Positions 27,101 through 40,667 of a DNA stretch of 64,000 nt are shown in pieces. Positions within the stretch are counted from its first letter, which is position 1, and every line of letters starts with the position of its first letter. Position numbers and translations under genes: made by a program. Source of the stretch: Oxyruncus cristatus. Its lineage: Eukaryota > Chordata > Aves > Passeriformes > Cotingidae. The notes below the pieces were generated by a model that saw only the letters and a list, made by a program, of their open reading frames with translations, was not told where the DNA came from and made no database searches. The stretch is from NCBI GenBank assembly GCA_013399855.1, contig VXAY01001266.1:1-64000 (forward strand), given 5' to 3'.

Positions 27101-30100
27101 TCCTCTGCCCAGTGCACTGCTCTCCTTTGCCCCGGGCTCTGGAATAGGAAGAATAAAGACTGGTTGCTTGACACACCTTTTTTTCCCTTTTTTTGTAAAC
27201 CTTTGGTTCAAGCATCAAAGCACAGGGAAGGTAAAGATGGCCTCTGCACAGAACAAAAGGCTGTGGGAGACATTTTCCTGTATTGGAGGTCAACCCCAAT
27301 CCCAACCGCCCTCACAGTGGAGCTGCCCATGGCTGGCTCTCGTTCCCCTGATGGCAATGCAGGTCAGATCCCAAATGCTTTGCTGGTTCTCCAGCCTGTT
27401 ACTTACATCTAAAGTTGCCTTTCTGTGGGGAGGGTGGAGAGCACCTCCAAAGACTAAACCAGAACAGAATTAGGCACCAAGGCAGAGAACCAGTCCCACA
27501 GCACCAGGAGCTTGTGTGGCTCTGCAGGGAAGTGACATTCAGCTCTACATGTAAGCTCAGAAAATCTTTGCTCGACTTAAGAGAAGGGTTTTCTTTGCTC
27601 TCAACATCTCAAAAGCAGTTTCCAGCTAAATGTTTCCCCAGCTGGATGTGGCCGCAGGGTTTGGGGGAAGGAGCCGGGAGCAGCAGAGCAGCTGCCTCCC
27701 GTGTCGGGCAGGGAAGTCTGGAGGGGAATGGGGAATGTGGGGCCCACGGGGACAAAACTGCCTCTGCCTCCTGCAAAAACAGCAGAAAATCATCTTATAG
27801 ACTAATATTTGCACATCCCCAGGCTGACTCACGTGCAAACCTGAACAGGTATCACAGCTTCCCGCACAGCTGGGAAGGAGACACTTCCATGCCTGCTTGG
27901 CAGAGAACTGCACTAGAAGAGAGCAGGAATCCAGCCACAGAATCCCAAAGGCTCAAGTTCTGGGTCTCCACTCCAGACCAGACGAGTTCCACTCCCCCCA
28001 TGGCTGTGTGCTCTCTCCCCTGGGGCTGATGCTGCAACAACCCATCCTGAGCCCAGGATTGCCCTTTGGATATGGCAGGAAGCAGGTAAGGGGTGGATGC
28101 AGAGATCCCAAACCTCTCACAGGGGCAGCTCAAACTCAGTGAGTCTTAAAATAACAGACCCAGCCCCCAACACACACACACCTTCCTGCAGGAGTTTCCA
28201 CAGTTTCTGCCAACGGCGCCATTTGAAACACCAGTTTGGGCTTGATTTTAAACATTTAGTAGCATTTGGCAACTGGATAAATGACTGGGACCCTGAAACC
28301 CTTTCACACTGCAACGTGGAAATTCTCCAAAACCAGAAAGCAACACATGGTGCTTCCCGGGAAGCCAGAGCAGAATCCTTCTGATGCACAGTTAAAGGAA
28401 ATAATAATAACAATAGTAAAAAAAAAAAAAAACAGAAAAAATAAAGCAAAACAAAAAAACCCCACCACCAGTTCTTTTCAAAGACATTTAAAGACACTTT
28501 TACAGTGTTTACTGCAGGCCCAGGAGTTGAAATGAGCACCCTGAGCCAGAAGTGAAGACCCTCCCGAGAGCAGCGCGACACTTACGGTGCAGACACCCGT
28601 CCTCGCCGGCGAGCTGGGACCACCCCGGGCAACACCTGTACGTGGTGTGGGACCTCAGCTGGTACAGCTGCCTGTAGCCCGTGTAATACACCACCCTGCA
28701 ACACGAGAGCGAGAGACCCCCGGCCACGGTCAGCTCCTGCCGCGCGAGGACACTGCGCGCAACAGAGCTGGTGACGCTACACGTGCAGGCAGAGGAGATG
28801 AGGAGTCGTGTTTCCAAACGTGCCCATGCTGTTTTCCACCTGGTCTGGCAAGGATCACTGATGCTGAGAAAAATACTCCTGATTTACTCTAATTGGGAAC
28901 GTGAGAGATGAGCGCCCAGGTTCCCCTACACCCTGGACTCTCTTCTTTTCTAACCTATTTCACAGCTCTGAGATCCTCTCTTACACTTGTTCACAAAGGA
29001 AATGGAAATTTTAAGAACAACAGGTATTTCAGTGAGCAGGAGCACGTGTCTCCAAGGGTCTGGGGAGCTAAAAAATCACCAGAATCCTGATGGCAACACC
29101 AGGCTCCTCCAAAAGCTGTGCTGTACACAGCAAGGCTCCGCAGCTTGGCGGGGGATGCTGAGGATCCCTTTAACTACTCTGAGTAGCTCCCTCCAGGGTG
29201 GGAGCTGAGGGAGTAAAGCAGGGACTCATCTGAAGTGTAAATAAATAAAAGCGACACATTTTTCCCGGAAATTTGATGTTGTTTGTTTGTGAGAATTGAA
29301 ACACAGATAAAACTTTTGAAGCTGATTTTTACAAAGCTCCGTTGGCAGAACATGAAACTGCTCCACCAGAGCAAATCAGGCAAACAACAACAAATATTTG
29401 GCACAGCAGATGTGTTGTGCATGTCCACTGAAAATATTTATCCTAACTCAGTCGAGTTGTTTGATTTCATCTGAACCTCTCTACAAAAAAACCCCCAAGT
29501 AACGGCAAACCATTAATTCCCGGGAAGGAAACCTTTGGACTCCTCTGTGCCAATCAGCACATGGAAGAACAGCTGAGAAAAATAGGAGCAGATACCAACA
29601 TTTTTTTTTGTATGAGCTGTTAACACATTGTGAAGGAAATGGTTGTGTTCCAGAAGAAGCTGAGAAAGCAATTTACAGGCACCAGGCTCTGATCCATCAG
29701 GATCCTCCTGGGACCAGGAGCTCCGTCCAGCCCAGCCAGGGGAGGACAGGGGGCAGCGGAAGGAGAAGGGGAGATGGTGGGTGCAGGGTGGTGTGAACAT
29801 AACAAGCAAGCTCAGAAACGAGGAGGAAAAGGTAGAAATAGTGAGGCAGGACAGCTCAGGGCTGATCCCAGGCTCCTTGTGCCCCAGCAGCCCCCGAGCA
29901 GCGTCACCCCCACACGCCCAGGCAGCTCTGCTGGACACTTCAGCCCCTTCAGCCAGTCCAGGCTGTTCTCAGGGAAAGGCAAATATTGTGACAGCCTCGG
30001 TGCCTGTGGGTATCTGGGCACTGCAGATGGGAAAGAGCCACGCAGGAGATACTTTATCTTCAGTGTTTCTGTTTTCTTTTGTGTTCTAAGGAGCCCCTGG

Positions 30101-33100
30101 CACAGAAAATGTGGAATGAGCCAGAACTAATGGAACCCAGGAAATCCTGCTGTGTCCTGCTGCTGGAAAACCCTCTTCCAGCCCCTCTGGGATATCACTG
30201 TCATTCCTCCAAGTTTGGTTACGGAGCACTGAGCAAAGCTACCTGCTGTTGTTACTCATTGGGAAGCTGCACACTGGGAGCAAACCCATCCCTTCCCCAG
30301 GAACGTGGGGCAGAGCAGCCTGAGGATGCTCCACTTGGCTGCCCTGGAGCAGATGCTGGTCTTCCCAGTTGCCTCCAGGAACCCAAAGGTACCGAGGCCA
30401 ATTCCAGGCCAGATCCTGAAGCTGTGGATATTGGAACAGGCTTGCTGCAGTGGGAACTCCCAGAGGTTTAGAGTGAGGGGATCTGGGACAAAATGTTGCC
30501 TGAGGAATGTTCTGCTCTCACAGTTCCTGGGGTGAAATCCCTTACAGGCTTCTCCTCTGCATTTTCATCAGGAACAGAGTTTTAGCACTGGGCTGTTCTG
30601 ATATTTAGAATGGAGCAGAACAGAAAGTTATTTCATTTCAGTCCCTTGATTTAGGATGTCAAAACCATCCATTAAAGAGCTGAAGGGACAGCTGGGGCTG
30701 AAGAGCTCCCAGCCTTTGAAGTAGAAGCAGACAGGGCACCCGTCCTTTCAAAGCCTTCCCTTAAAACACAGCCAAAAGCCAGACTCTGTTTGCTCCTTTG
30801 TTACCACGACAGGGATCTCATTGCCAGGGTAATTACTGGCAATTACAGGTTAGGAGGAATTCCTAAAGTCAAGACTTAAAAGCTGTCTCGAGTCCAAGAT
30901 GTTTCTTTGAGACAACTATCATTATTCTGTAAAGGCTTGTAACTGCCTAATGAGGCCGGAAAAGCAGGTGGAGGACGGAAGCAGCTTGGGCACGTTGTAG
31001 TTTGGCTGCTGGGTAGGTAAGAAAAGTTCATTATTCGCACTGTAACACGTGTTCAGAGCCCTCCTTCCACAGGCCCTCCTGCCTGGGCTCCCAGCTCCGG
31101 ACAGTTGGGAACTCAAGGGATGCTATGAGTACATTCAAACTCGGAGCTCGCCTGTGCCAGCCCAGCTCCACTGAGCTCTACGCTCCTCTCACATGGGCCT
31201 GAGCATGGTCCAGCTCACAGAGTGAAAGGAAGGCAGTGATCCTGCAGCAAACCCACCAGTACCTGTCCTCACAGGTGGACTTGCAGCACCCCATCGCCGG
31301 CACCACGGCCACAGTTACAGTTATTTTTGGACAACAGCCCTCCTGCCATCAGCTCTGTGAGACAAGAGGCACTGAGACACTTTGAAGCATCTAAAGGTAC
31401 AGGAATAACACCCATGATGTGAACAAGTCATTTCATTACCATAGTGGGATCACAGGAAACAGATGTTGAACACCGTTGGAAGGCGGGAAACAGCCCACCA
31501 CGAGGACAAGGCTTCTTTAGAACACAAGCATCTTTTCTGCAGGAGTTCCTTAACAGCTTAAAAACCCTGTGCCACAGAGGTGCCGGGTAGGGTCAGACAC
31601 CCGGCGGCCATCAAGCTGCTGCTGGGGAGCAGGAGTCACCCTCAAGTTCACCCCACAAGGAGCGGCCCCAGCGGAAGGAAGAGCACCCACCTGCGCTCGT
31701 AGCCCGTGCACCACCGCCGGCCCCCGCAGTCCTGCTTCCACACCTTGACGGCGCGGGTCAGCGCCTGGACACACGGCTGCTGCTGCCCCACCACCGCCAG
31801 CTCCTGCTCCGCGCAGACGTTCGGCCTGGGGCACAGAAACGGGGGGTACAGGGGGTCTGGAAGGGTTTGGGGGCACACAGAGGGGTACGGGGTGCGAGGG
31901 GTGCAGTGCTCCCACTGCCCCGACAGGCTCCTGCCGTGGGCAACTGCATTGCCTGCTGACAGGGCAGGAAGGTCTTGGGCAACCCCCAGCATCTGCCTCC
32001 TCAATTAGTTAAATCACTGCAGGGAAAAGAAATCGTGCCAGGTCAACCAGCCACAGTGACGGTTTCTCACTCATTCAGAACTAGGACTAATTCCAGTAAA
32101 TAAAAGGAATATATACAATGCAGTAAGAAAATAAGGAAAATACCACTTGCACTTTGTTTCTTCTCTAATCCTAACTCTTTCTCCCAGGACAAGTCAGTGG
32201 TTTTAACTAAGAATAAAGAGGGAGACTGACTCTAAAAGCCAGTCTTATCCCTGACTAAAAGCCACGAGGCACTCAGTATTTGGGGCTGCTTCTGCTGCTT
32301 CCAATTCCTCCAAAGGGACCCAGAGTTTTCACAAAGATACTTTCTGTAAAAGAAGCGAAACGAAATCATTTTGAGGTGGTGAAGCTCAGAGATCACAGCT
32401 GGCATCCGACTGCTCCACTCCAACTGCAGCACGTTGGCACACGGCTCCAGGGCCTTGTCCAAGAAGTCCTGAAAGTAACTGTCAGGGCAGGAGCACAAAA
32501 CCCCCTGATGTAGGGAGAAAAAGCAGCTTCTTGCAAAGCCTTTATCTGCTAAAGGACCCCTTTTACTGAAGAATTAAACCCCTCAGGGAGGGTGGGTTGG
32601 AGTCAGTGCCCCCCACCACACCGGCTCCATGGACAAAGGGAATTAGAGCGATCCCCTGGCTCCGGGAGACCATCTTCTGGCAGGAGGCCAAATTTGCAAG
32701 GAAGTTTTCCAAAGCAGCCAAATGATTAACACCAAACTGTAACTGTAAAATGTAATTAAAAAGAGCAGCCTACGTGCTGCTGGAGTAACAGCAGCAGGCG
32801 GGAAGGAACGTGGAATAAGAAAGATCCGTGAAGTGCCATAAAAACAGCCCATCTGGGAAGAAAGGGCAAACTATTCAGAGAAGAATCACCTCTTTCACTC
32901 CCACAATAGCAGCATTTCAGTTAAGCCCGGGAGTTTACAAGAAAACATTATCAAGGCTTTTTTCGATTTTCTATTCCCCTTTTTGCACATCTGATAGTAA
33001 ATAAAGAAACCCACAACAGCCCCTGCTCCCCTTCACTCTCTGCTCCTCACTTCTTCCTTGATTCGAAAACACCGTATTTGGCTCCTGCTTTTCCGTTCCC

Positions 33101-33228
33101 TGCCCGACAAAACCCCTCCGGAACTCGTTCCTTCCTACTCACATGTGGGGCTGCAGTTTGCTCCCAGCAGCCAGCGGCGACATTGGCAGCGCCAGGATGA
33201 ATGACAGTGCCACCGCAGGAAACTCCAT
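21010..33228 (-). CDS. MEGF6: MEGF6, multiple EGF-like domains 6 (5' part, exons 1-4)
   Basis: MEGF6 is a secreted or matrix-associated protein with an N-terminal EMI domain followed by many EGF-like repeats. Four minus-strand coding exons join in phase: 33228-33143, 31825-31691, 28695-28586 and 21114-21010. All have GT donors and AG acceptors, with junction phases 2, 2, 1 and 1. The joined product has about 145 residues so far: a hydrophobic signal peptide (about 1-21), a Met-Pro-Asn-Val-Cys-Ala-Glu-Gln start of the EMI domain (about 29-110, including Tyr-Arg-Cys-Cys-Pro-Gly-Trp), and one six-cysteine EGF module (about 113-143). The order and residues match my memory of vertebrate MEGF6 closely. 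The remaining EGF exons must lie left of the window. The gene is divergent to TPRG1L. The call is firm. Isoforms and the exact transcription start are unknown. Confidence 0.95.
21115..28585 (-). other. MEGF6: MEGF6 intron 3
   Basis: About 7.5 kb between the EMI and EGF exons. I see an A-rich run near 28418-28432 and many chance open frames on both strands, but no splice-supported exon, RNA gene or clear mobile element. Confidence 0.7.
28586..28695 (-). CDS. MEGF6: MEGF6 exon 3: second half of the EMI domain
   Basis: A 110-base exon (TTGCAG acceptor, GTAAGT donor) encoding Val-Val-Tyr-Tyr-Thr-Gly-Tyr-Arg-Gln, then Thr-Tyr-Arg-Cys-Cys-Pro-Gly-Trp and Glu-Asp-Gly-Cys-Leu. This is the characteristic C-terminal EMI signature. 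It enters in phase 2 and exits in phase 1. Confidence 0.94.
28696..31690 (-). other. MEGF6: MEGF6 intron 2
   Basis: About 3 kb separating the two halves of the EMI domain. No additional exon or repeat was recognised. A chance open frame at 30079-30471 (+) has no family signature. Confidence 0.7.
31691..31825 (-). CDS. MEGF6: MEGF6 exon 2: first half of the EMI domain
   Basis: A 135-base exon between a CCCCAG acceptor and a GTGGGT donor. It encodes the EMI domain start with Cys in Val-Cys-Ala-Glu-Gln, then Gln-Gln-Pro-Cys-Val-Gln and Asp-Cys-Gly-Gly-Arg-Arg-Trp-Cys, ending Gly-Tyr-Glu-Arg-Arg. Entry and exit are both phase 2. Confidence 0.93.
31826..33142 (-). other. MEGF6: MEGF6 intron 1
   Basis: A 1.3 kb intron between the signal-peptide exon and the EMI exon. 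Nothing else was recognised within it. Confidence 0.75.
33143..33228 (-). CDS. MEGF6: MEGF6 exon 1 (coding part): signal peptide
   Basis: The ATG at 33228-33226 opens 28 codons plus two bases before a GTGAGT donor at 33142. The peptide begins Met-Glu-Phe-Pro-Ala-Val and runs through a hydrophobic stretch to Leu-Ala-Ala-Gly-Ser, a plausible signal-peptidase site. The split AT|G codon joins to exon 2 as Met followed by Pro-Asn-Val-Cys-Ala-Glu-Gln, as recalled for human MEGF6. This ATG is chosen because it is in phase with the EMI exon and supplies a secretion signal. An overlapping longer frame starting at 33322 is out of phase. Confidence 0.85.
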
Positions 33229-35928
33229 CGCAACTGCTCCTCTCCCTCCAGGTGCTCCCAGCGGGTGCCCAGGGAATGCCACAGCCTCCTCCAGCACAGC
33301 TCCGCCAGCTCCCGCTCCTCACAGGCAGATGATCCCGCAGCCTCCTGCTCCCAGCTTGCCGGTGTCTCTCCTTGGAAAGGACAAAGCTATCGGAGCGCAG
33401 GGGAGCTCTCGCGGCGGGAAAGCGGATTTATCATTCCTGGATGCTTCCTCCCTCTCGGGTTCATTCAGCGAGTTTCTTCAGTCCATGGGAAATGATCACA
33501 GTGCAGGTTGCCGCTGGGTTTTTCCCCCAAACCAAACCTGGCGTCTCATGCTCATTTGCTCGCAGTGAAATGCACTGAAGTGACTTTTCCTTCTGGGATT
33601 TGCTTCCTGACAAAGCCCAGAGATCTGGGGGCTCACAAGACCTGGATTGTGTCCAGCAGCACAGCCCCATGTGGGCTGAGCTGCTCCGGAGCTGAGATCC
33701 CCTTCCCAAGGCACTCTGAAAACCAGCACTTGGCAAAAGAAAAGGACGGGAGCTCTCCTGGCAGGAGAATCCCACTTCCCAGGGGCTTTCCCCAAAGCAC
33801 ACGGGGTGCTCCTTCACTCCATCCGCAGAGGTGGAGGCATCCTCCAGCCGCAGCTCCCACCTTCCTCCGGAGCCGGGAGCGGACACGAACACACGCACCG
33901 GAGCAGCCTCCCTGCAGCTCACGGGAGTCCCCAAACCTCCCCCGCCTTCCCAGGTCCAGCTCCTTTCCCTCACATGCTCTCCTGCCTCCTTCCTCGCTGT
34001 CAGGCAGAAATCCCTCCCACCAGCTGTGCCCGGCCCCGAGCAGGGGAGGGGGCGGCCCTGCTCTTGGGGATGGAGCAGCGATGCTTCGGGTCTGGTCCTC
34101 CGCAGGCAGCTCCTCTGCACTTCCCAAGGCCAGTTCCGGACACGCCACCCAAAATCCCTTTCCCAGCAGCTCTAAAAACACCCAAAGAGAGATTCAATCT
34201 TTCCTAAGCACTCCAACAGATAACTAAATTGATCACTTCCCAAGGAAAGTCTGCTGACAGGGACAGCTCCAGCTGCACGCGGCAGTCGGCACAGCAGGAT
34301 GGGGAGGAGAGCAAAGCAGGGATGCTGCACTGAACTCTCCAGCCTCAAGAACCTGCCAGGAAACCCTTCCCAAGGGTGAGGAGGAACCAGAGCAGAAGCC
34401 GGGCACTGCCCCGGGGCACTCCAGGGCACACCTGGCCTCTGGCAGATGCTGATTTCCATCAAAGAAGCAGGATAAGAAGGTTTGGGTAGTTTCATGGACA
34501 TATTTTGCTGCTAAAGGACAACCATTAATCAAAACTAAAGTCCCCAAGGGCCATGCCCATAATCTGGTGGCTCTTGGAAGAAACTGAGGCAGCTGCTCGT
34601 TACCCCAGAACCCTCCCAAGGTCACAGCAGTGCCATAAATCCCACAGGTCAAAGAAAAGAGCAGGTGAGGGGGGTTAATGCTTCCACTTAGCAATAAAAT
34701 ATCTGCCAAGCCTTACAGATGGGAAGAAAACATCCTTCATTCTTCCTCGAGAAGAAAGGCAGCTACATAAAGATGTTTTATAACGACAGAGAGAGCTCCA
34801 GGATATAATAAATCCAAGCCTCTGTTTTCCTGTCCAGCATTTCAAAGTTAGGACTTTTCCAACAGTAGGAAACAGGCTGCTGCTCCCAGTTAGGCTTCCA
34901 GGGATCCCTCCCTATGGGCAGGGATTGGGCAGAGCCGGGAGTCGAGCTCCCTCTCCAGGACACAGCTCCGGGTCAGGAAGGAGGATTGATCAGTCCAGCC
35001 ACAGCTCCCAAACTGTCTCAGGTGACAACCCTGGCTGCCACACGGACAGAGCACAACTCGCTGCAGGGTCCTGGCTGGCCTGGCATGGTGCCCCTCCCAG
35101 CCACAGCCACCCCAGCAGGCTGCCTGTGGGGAGAAGGGAAGCTCCACTGGGAAAAGCTGCGCTTTGAGCACAGCACGAGGAGTGACCGAGCGTAAAGTCA
35201 GCTCTGCAGTTCTTTTAAAGTCTCTTTAAAGACAGCAGCAAGGTTTCCCACCTAAACAGGCCCGTGTGAGCAAGGGCTGCAGAGAACACAGCAGAGAATT
35301 CGTGGAACACATGTGAAAGTCAGATATCCGAAACCCAACCCCGTCTGTGAAGTCAATTTAGTATGTTTTCAATTTTATATCCTTTCCCAGCACGGCCGCC
35401 CGCCAAGGATGTCATCCTCTGGCTCTGGGTAAAACGGCGCTGACAGGGGTCCAAGATTCGATACAGTTCCATAAATAGTGATGATAATATCTGCAGTCAC
35501 GCCAGAGCCCACAGAAACCGAAACATTAACATGCCCTTCATTCCCAGTGTTATTTAATCTTCGCTATCAAGCGTGCTGGATGTGATATGGGTGTAAGGGC
35601 TCTCAAATCACAGACCTGTCCCCAGACTCTCACTGCTCCAGTACCTTCCTGAGCTCTGACCTGATGGTGGTTAAGGATCTCATACCTCTGACCCGGATTT
35701 GCTTCACAGGAGCTGACTGGCTGCTGTAGGTCCACAAATCCCGTTGCTTTGTGGGTACATCAGACTCCTTCTCCAGATCACCTGGGCAGAGCAGAGCATC
35801 ATTTTGGCTAAGCCCAGGGCTTCCCGCTGGACTCTGTGGTGTGTGCGTGTGTGCTTGTCTTCCTCAGCCCCAAAAATCCACGGCAGAGCCAAGACAGGCC
35901 TCGTACACCTCTGGGTGTGCAGCGGGAA

Positions 35929-36215
35929 TGGCATCTGGTACCTCATACAGCCCCAGATGTGTGAGAGGGGCAACACCTGGTACCTAATACAGCTCCGGGC
36001 AGGGGACAGGGACAGCACCCACCACCTCGTACCGCCCCGGGTGCAGGACGGTGACGGCACCCGGTGCAGTCTCGGTGTGCGATGGTGACAGTACCTGATG
36101 CAGCTCCTGTGCGTGACGGCGATGGCACCTGGTACCCAACACAGCTCCGGGCGAGCGACAGTGACGGCACCCGCCACCTCTCACCGCCCCGGTGCGTGAT
36201 GGGGACGCGCCCGTT
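35929..36215. repeat. Degenerate ~40-bp minisatellite upstream of TPRG1L
   Basis: About seven to eight imperfect units, each starting GGCAnCtGGTACC or similar and followed by an A/T-rich CAGCTCCGGG(C/T) core and a GACAGTGAC-like end. Unit starts fall near 35930, 35970, 36013, 36055, 36088, 36125, 36165 and 36204, so spacing is 33-43 bp. Divergence between units suggests an old array. Confidence 0.75.
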
Positions 36216-36244
36216 ACCCAGGGAGCGCGGGGCGGGAAGCGCTG

Positions 36245-36314
36245 CCGTGCCCCGCATCCCGTGCCCCGCATCCCGTGCCCCGCATCCCGTGCCGCGCATC
36301 CCGTGCCGCGCACC
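36245..36314. repeat. 14-bp tandem repeat, five copies
   Basis: Five consecutive units of CCGTGCCCCGCATC. The first three are identical, the fourth has one C-to-G change and the fifth one further change. The array ends 56 bp before the N run and lies in the probable TPRG1L promoter. Confidence 0.93.
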
Positions 36315-36370
36315 CCGGCGGGCCGCCCCGGGTACCGCCCGCGCACGCCCCCGGCGGGCCCGCAGTGCCG

Positions 36371-36645
36371 NNNNNNNNNNNNNNNNNNNNNNNNNNNNNN
36401 NNNNNNNNNNNNNNNNNNNNNNNNNNNNNNNNNNNNNNNNNNNNNNNNNNNNNNNNNNNNNNNNNNNNNNNNNNNNNNNNNNNNNNNNNNNNNNNNNNNN
36501 NNNNNNNNNNNNNNNNNNNNNNNNNNNNNNNNNNNNNNNNNNNNNNNNNNNNNNNNNNNNNNNNNNNNNNNNNNNNNNNNNNNNNNNNNNNNNNNNNNNN
36601 NNNNNNNNNNNNNNNNNNNNNNNNNNNNNNNNNNNNNNNNNNNNN
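36371..36645. other. Assembly gap (275 N) covering TPRG1L exon 1
   Basis: A run of N inside extremely GC-rich sequence. Reading resumes inside TPRG1L exon 1, so the start codon and about 59 codons of that gene are hidden here. The N count may be an estimate and not the true length. Confidence 0.97.
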
Positions 36646-38763
<2,118 letters not shown>

Positions 38764-39402
38764 CCCCCCTTGTCCCCTGTTGAAGGGCAAGTGACTTGCT
38801 GTTGGTCCCCTGGGGAGAGCACACTGAGGGCAGAGCACACGACGGGCAAAGGGAAGGTCGGGGAAGGAAAGGGGGTGGTTGTAGGACAGTTCCAGGTTGT
38901 TTGGGGAATGCATAGGTTGGATTTGAAGCAAACACACACACGGTAGTGTCAGTCTAGCATTTCGTACCTGATACACAGCCCCCATGGTCCTTGTGGGGTG
39001 AGCAGGAGTGTGTTCCGTGTCCTTCCAGGCCTGTTCCTCCTGTTCTCGAAGTGCTCTTGGAACCTGCTCAAACCCTGCCCAAGTACCTGCTGTACAACAG
39101 AACCTTTGTGCCACGTTACTGCTGCGTCCCTGTGTATGGTGTCAAATCCTACCCTGTGCTTGGGACTGATTAGCGTTGTCTAAAGAGGAATTACTGTTCC
39201 AGTCTCCATGATCTCAGCGCTCTCATTAATGCCTGTTAGGAATTTTGAAAGCTGTCAGTCTTTAACAATATTTGCTGGCTTTTGCTAAAGCTGCGCTGTT
39301 CCACCTGCTCAGCAGCAGTTGGTGAACTCTGAATATGCTTTTTGTAAAAATCCCTTTAAGAACCCACTGGAACTTCCTCTGTTTTCCTTGCTGCAGCCAC
39401 AG

Positions 39403-39408
39403 AATAAA
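39403..39408 (+). terminator. TPRG1L: AATAAA poly(A) signal, proximal TPRG1L candidate
   Basis: A canonical AATAAA about 640 bases after the TPRG1L stop, in the context CACAGAATAAAGACTGTTG. Confidence 0.55.
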
Positions 39409-40197
39409 GACTGTTGAGAGAGAACATTGCCAAGAGCCTCACCAACACATTCGCCTTCAAAGCTGTTCTTTGTAAAACTGAAAAGGAATTCTATTTTGGT
39501 TAGATTGAGATTCTTAGCCATTTTTCTGAAATCTACTCTAGTTTGGACTTTTTAATGGAGACAGAGAAAAAACTTTCAGCACTGTGTGTCAGCCTTGCTT
39601 TATACATTCCTGCCCTGAGCCTCATGTCCAGGGATTAAATTGAGAAGCAGCACAAGAGACACTGAGCTGGCATTGCTGCAGAGGTGATTCTAACAAGCTT
39701 TTTCTTTGTGCATGACCTTCTCTCCGTGCCCTTTTATCAGAGCCTTTATCTGCTGGATAAACACTGTGCTGCAGTGGTGTTTTTTTGGCCTTAACATAGG
39801 TGTGTGTTTGTGAAACTCATGTACAGCTGGAGTCCTGATGGAATGCAACAAGCTGCATTGTCCCTCTCTGTGCATTTTCTAAGTTAGCTCTTCAATTTTC
39901 AATTTAACCTTGCAGTAAAGTTAAGTTTCAACTCAATTTGGTCTTTGTTCTTCATTTTCTGGAGACTGAGGCTGTGAAATGAAGTAGCACAAGAAAAAAA
40001 CATTCAATAAATTCCTGAACAAGGGGCTCCCTTCCTTGGAAGGGCACAGTGGGAGGATAGTCCAACTGCTCCTTCCCTGGCAAACCACCCACTCCCAGTT
40101 GGCACCAGAGAGTTGGGACAAAAACTGCCATTTCAGTTGCCTGTAATTCAACATCCTAAAGTCTCAGTTGGGACCCCTCTTGTAAAAGATTCCATGT

Positions 40198-40203
40198 AAT
40201 AAA
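40198..40203 (+). terminator. TPRG1L: AATAAA poly(A) signal, distal TPRG1L candidate
   Basis: A canonical AATAAA about 1.4 kb after the stop, followed by a GT-rich stretch (TGTTGTGTGC) about 35 bp downstream. That arrangement fits a cleavage site. Confidence 0.55.
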
Positions 40204-40353
40204 TCCACAGTGGCCCGGCACAGTTACCATCTTCCATGTTGTGTGCAAATAACAGTTTCCTCTTGCTGGGATAAGTCACTGCATAATCATATCAAACTGA
40301 AACACACTTTAGAGTGCAGAGGTGCAGGTTTATAGTTTGTAACTATCAAAATA

Positions 40354-40359
40354 TTTATT
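40354..40359 (-). terminator. WRAP73: AATAAA poly(A) signal, WRAP73 candidate
   Basis: TTTATT on the plus strand gives AATAAA on the minus strand about 310 bases after the WRAP73 stop. The sequence between is A/T-rich and noncoding, as expected of a 3' UTR. Confidence 0.55.
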
Positions 40360-40667
40360 GGAAATTAGAAAATTTAAATAATAGCTATACATTATATACA
40401 CACAGAGCTACAGTCTTGGAAAATAAGGGTTCAGAGTTGACACAGAAATGTTCAACTCTATCAATACTCAGGTTTTTCTTGCAATCCAGACTCACTCCCT
40501 ACATTTCAGTTGCTACATCACTTCACTCAAGTGCAATCACAGTACTTCACACACTGAGCTTGGAGCTCCATCAAATAAATAATTTATAAATACTTCAAAT
40601 TGGGCAACATGTTTTTACCCTTTTCCTCCTCCTTCCTCAGGAGCATTTTTAGTGCATTTTAATTTTT

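Larger units (their letters stand above)
33229..36370. other. Divergent MEGF6 / TPRG1L intergenic region
   Basis: About 3.1 kb between the two divergent start regions. It should contain the MEGF6 5' UTR and promoter (left) and the TPRG1L promoter (right, merging into the N run). GC content rises sharply after about 36.0 kb. Two tandem repeats are listed separately. Open frames around 33.5-34.2 kb on both strands lack family motifs and are treated as chance. Confidence 0.6.
38764..40220 (+). other. TPRG1L: Probable TPRG1L 3' UTR with alternative poly(A) signals
   Basis: There is no coding signature here. AATAAA hexamers on the plus strand at 39403-39408, 40006-40011 and 40198-40203 are the candidate poly(A) signals. 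Which are used cannot be told from sequence alone. Confidence 0.6.

Noticed and set aside
33508..34227. 239-codon plus-strand frame and overlapping minus-strand frames between MEGF6 and TPRG1L
   Set aside because: Several overlapping frames are open on both strands because the segment is GC-rich. No homology or conserved motif was recognised.
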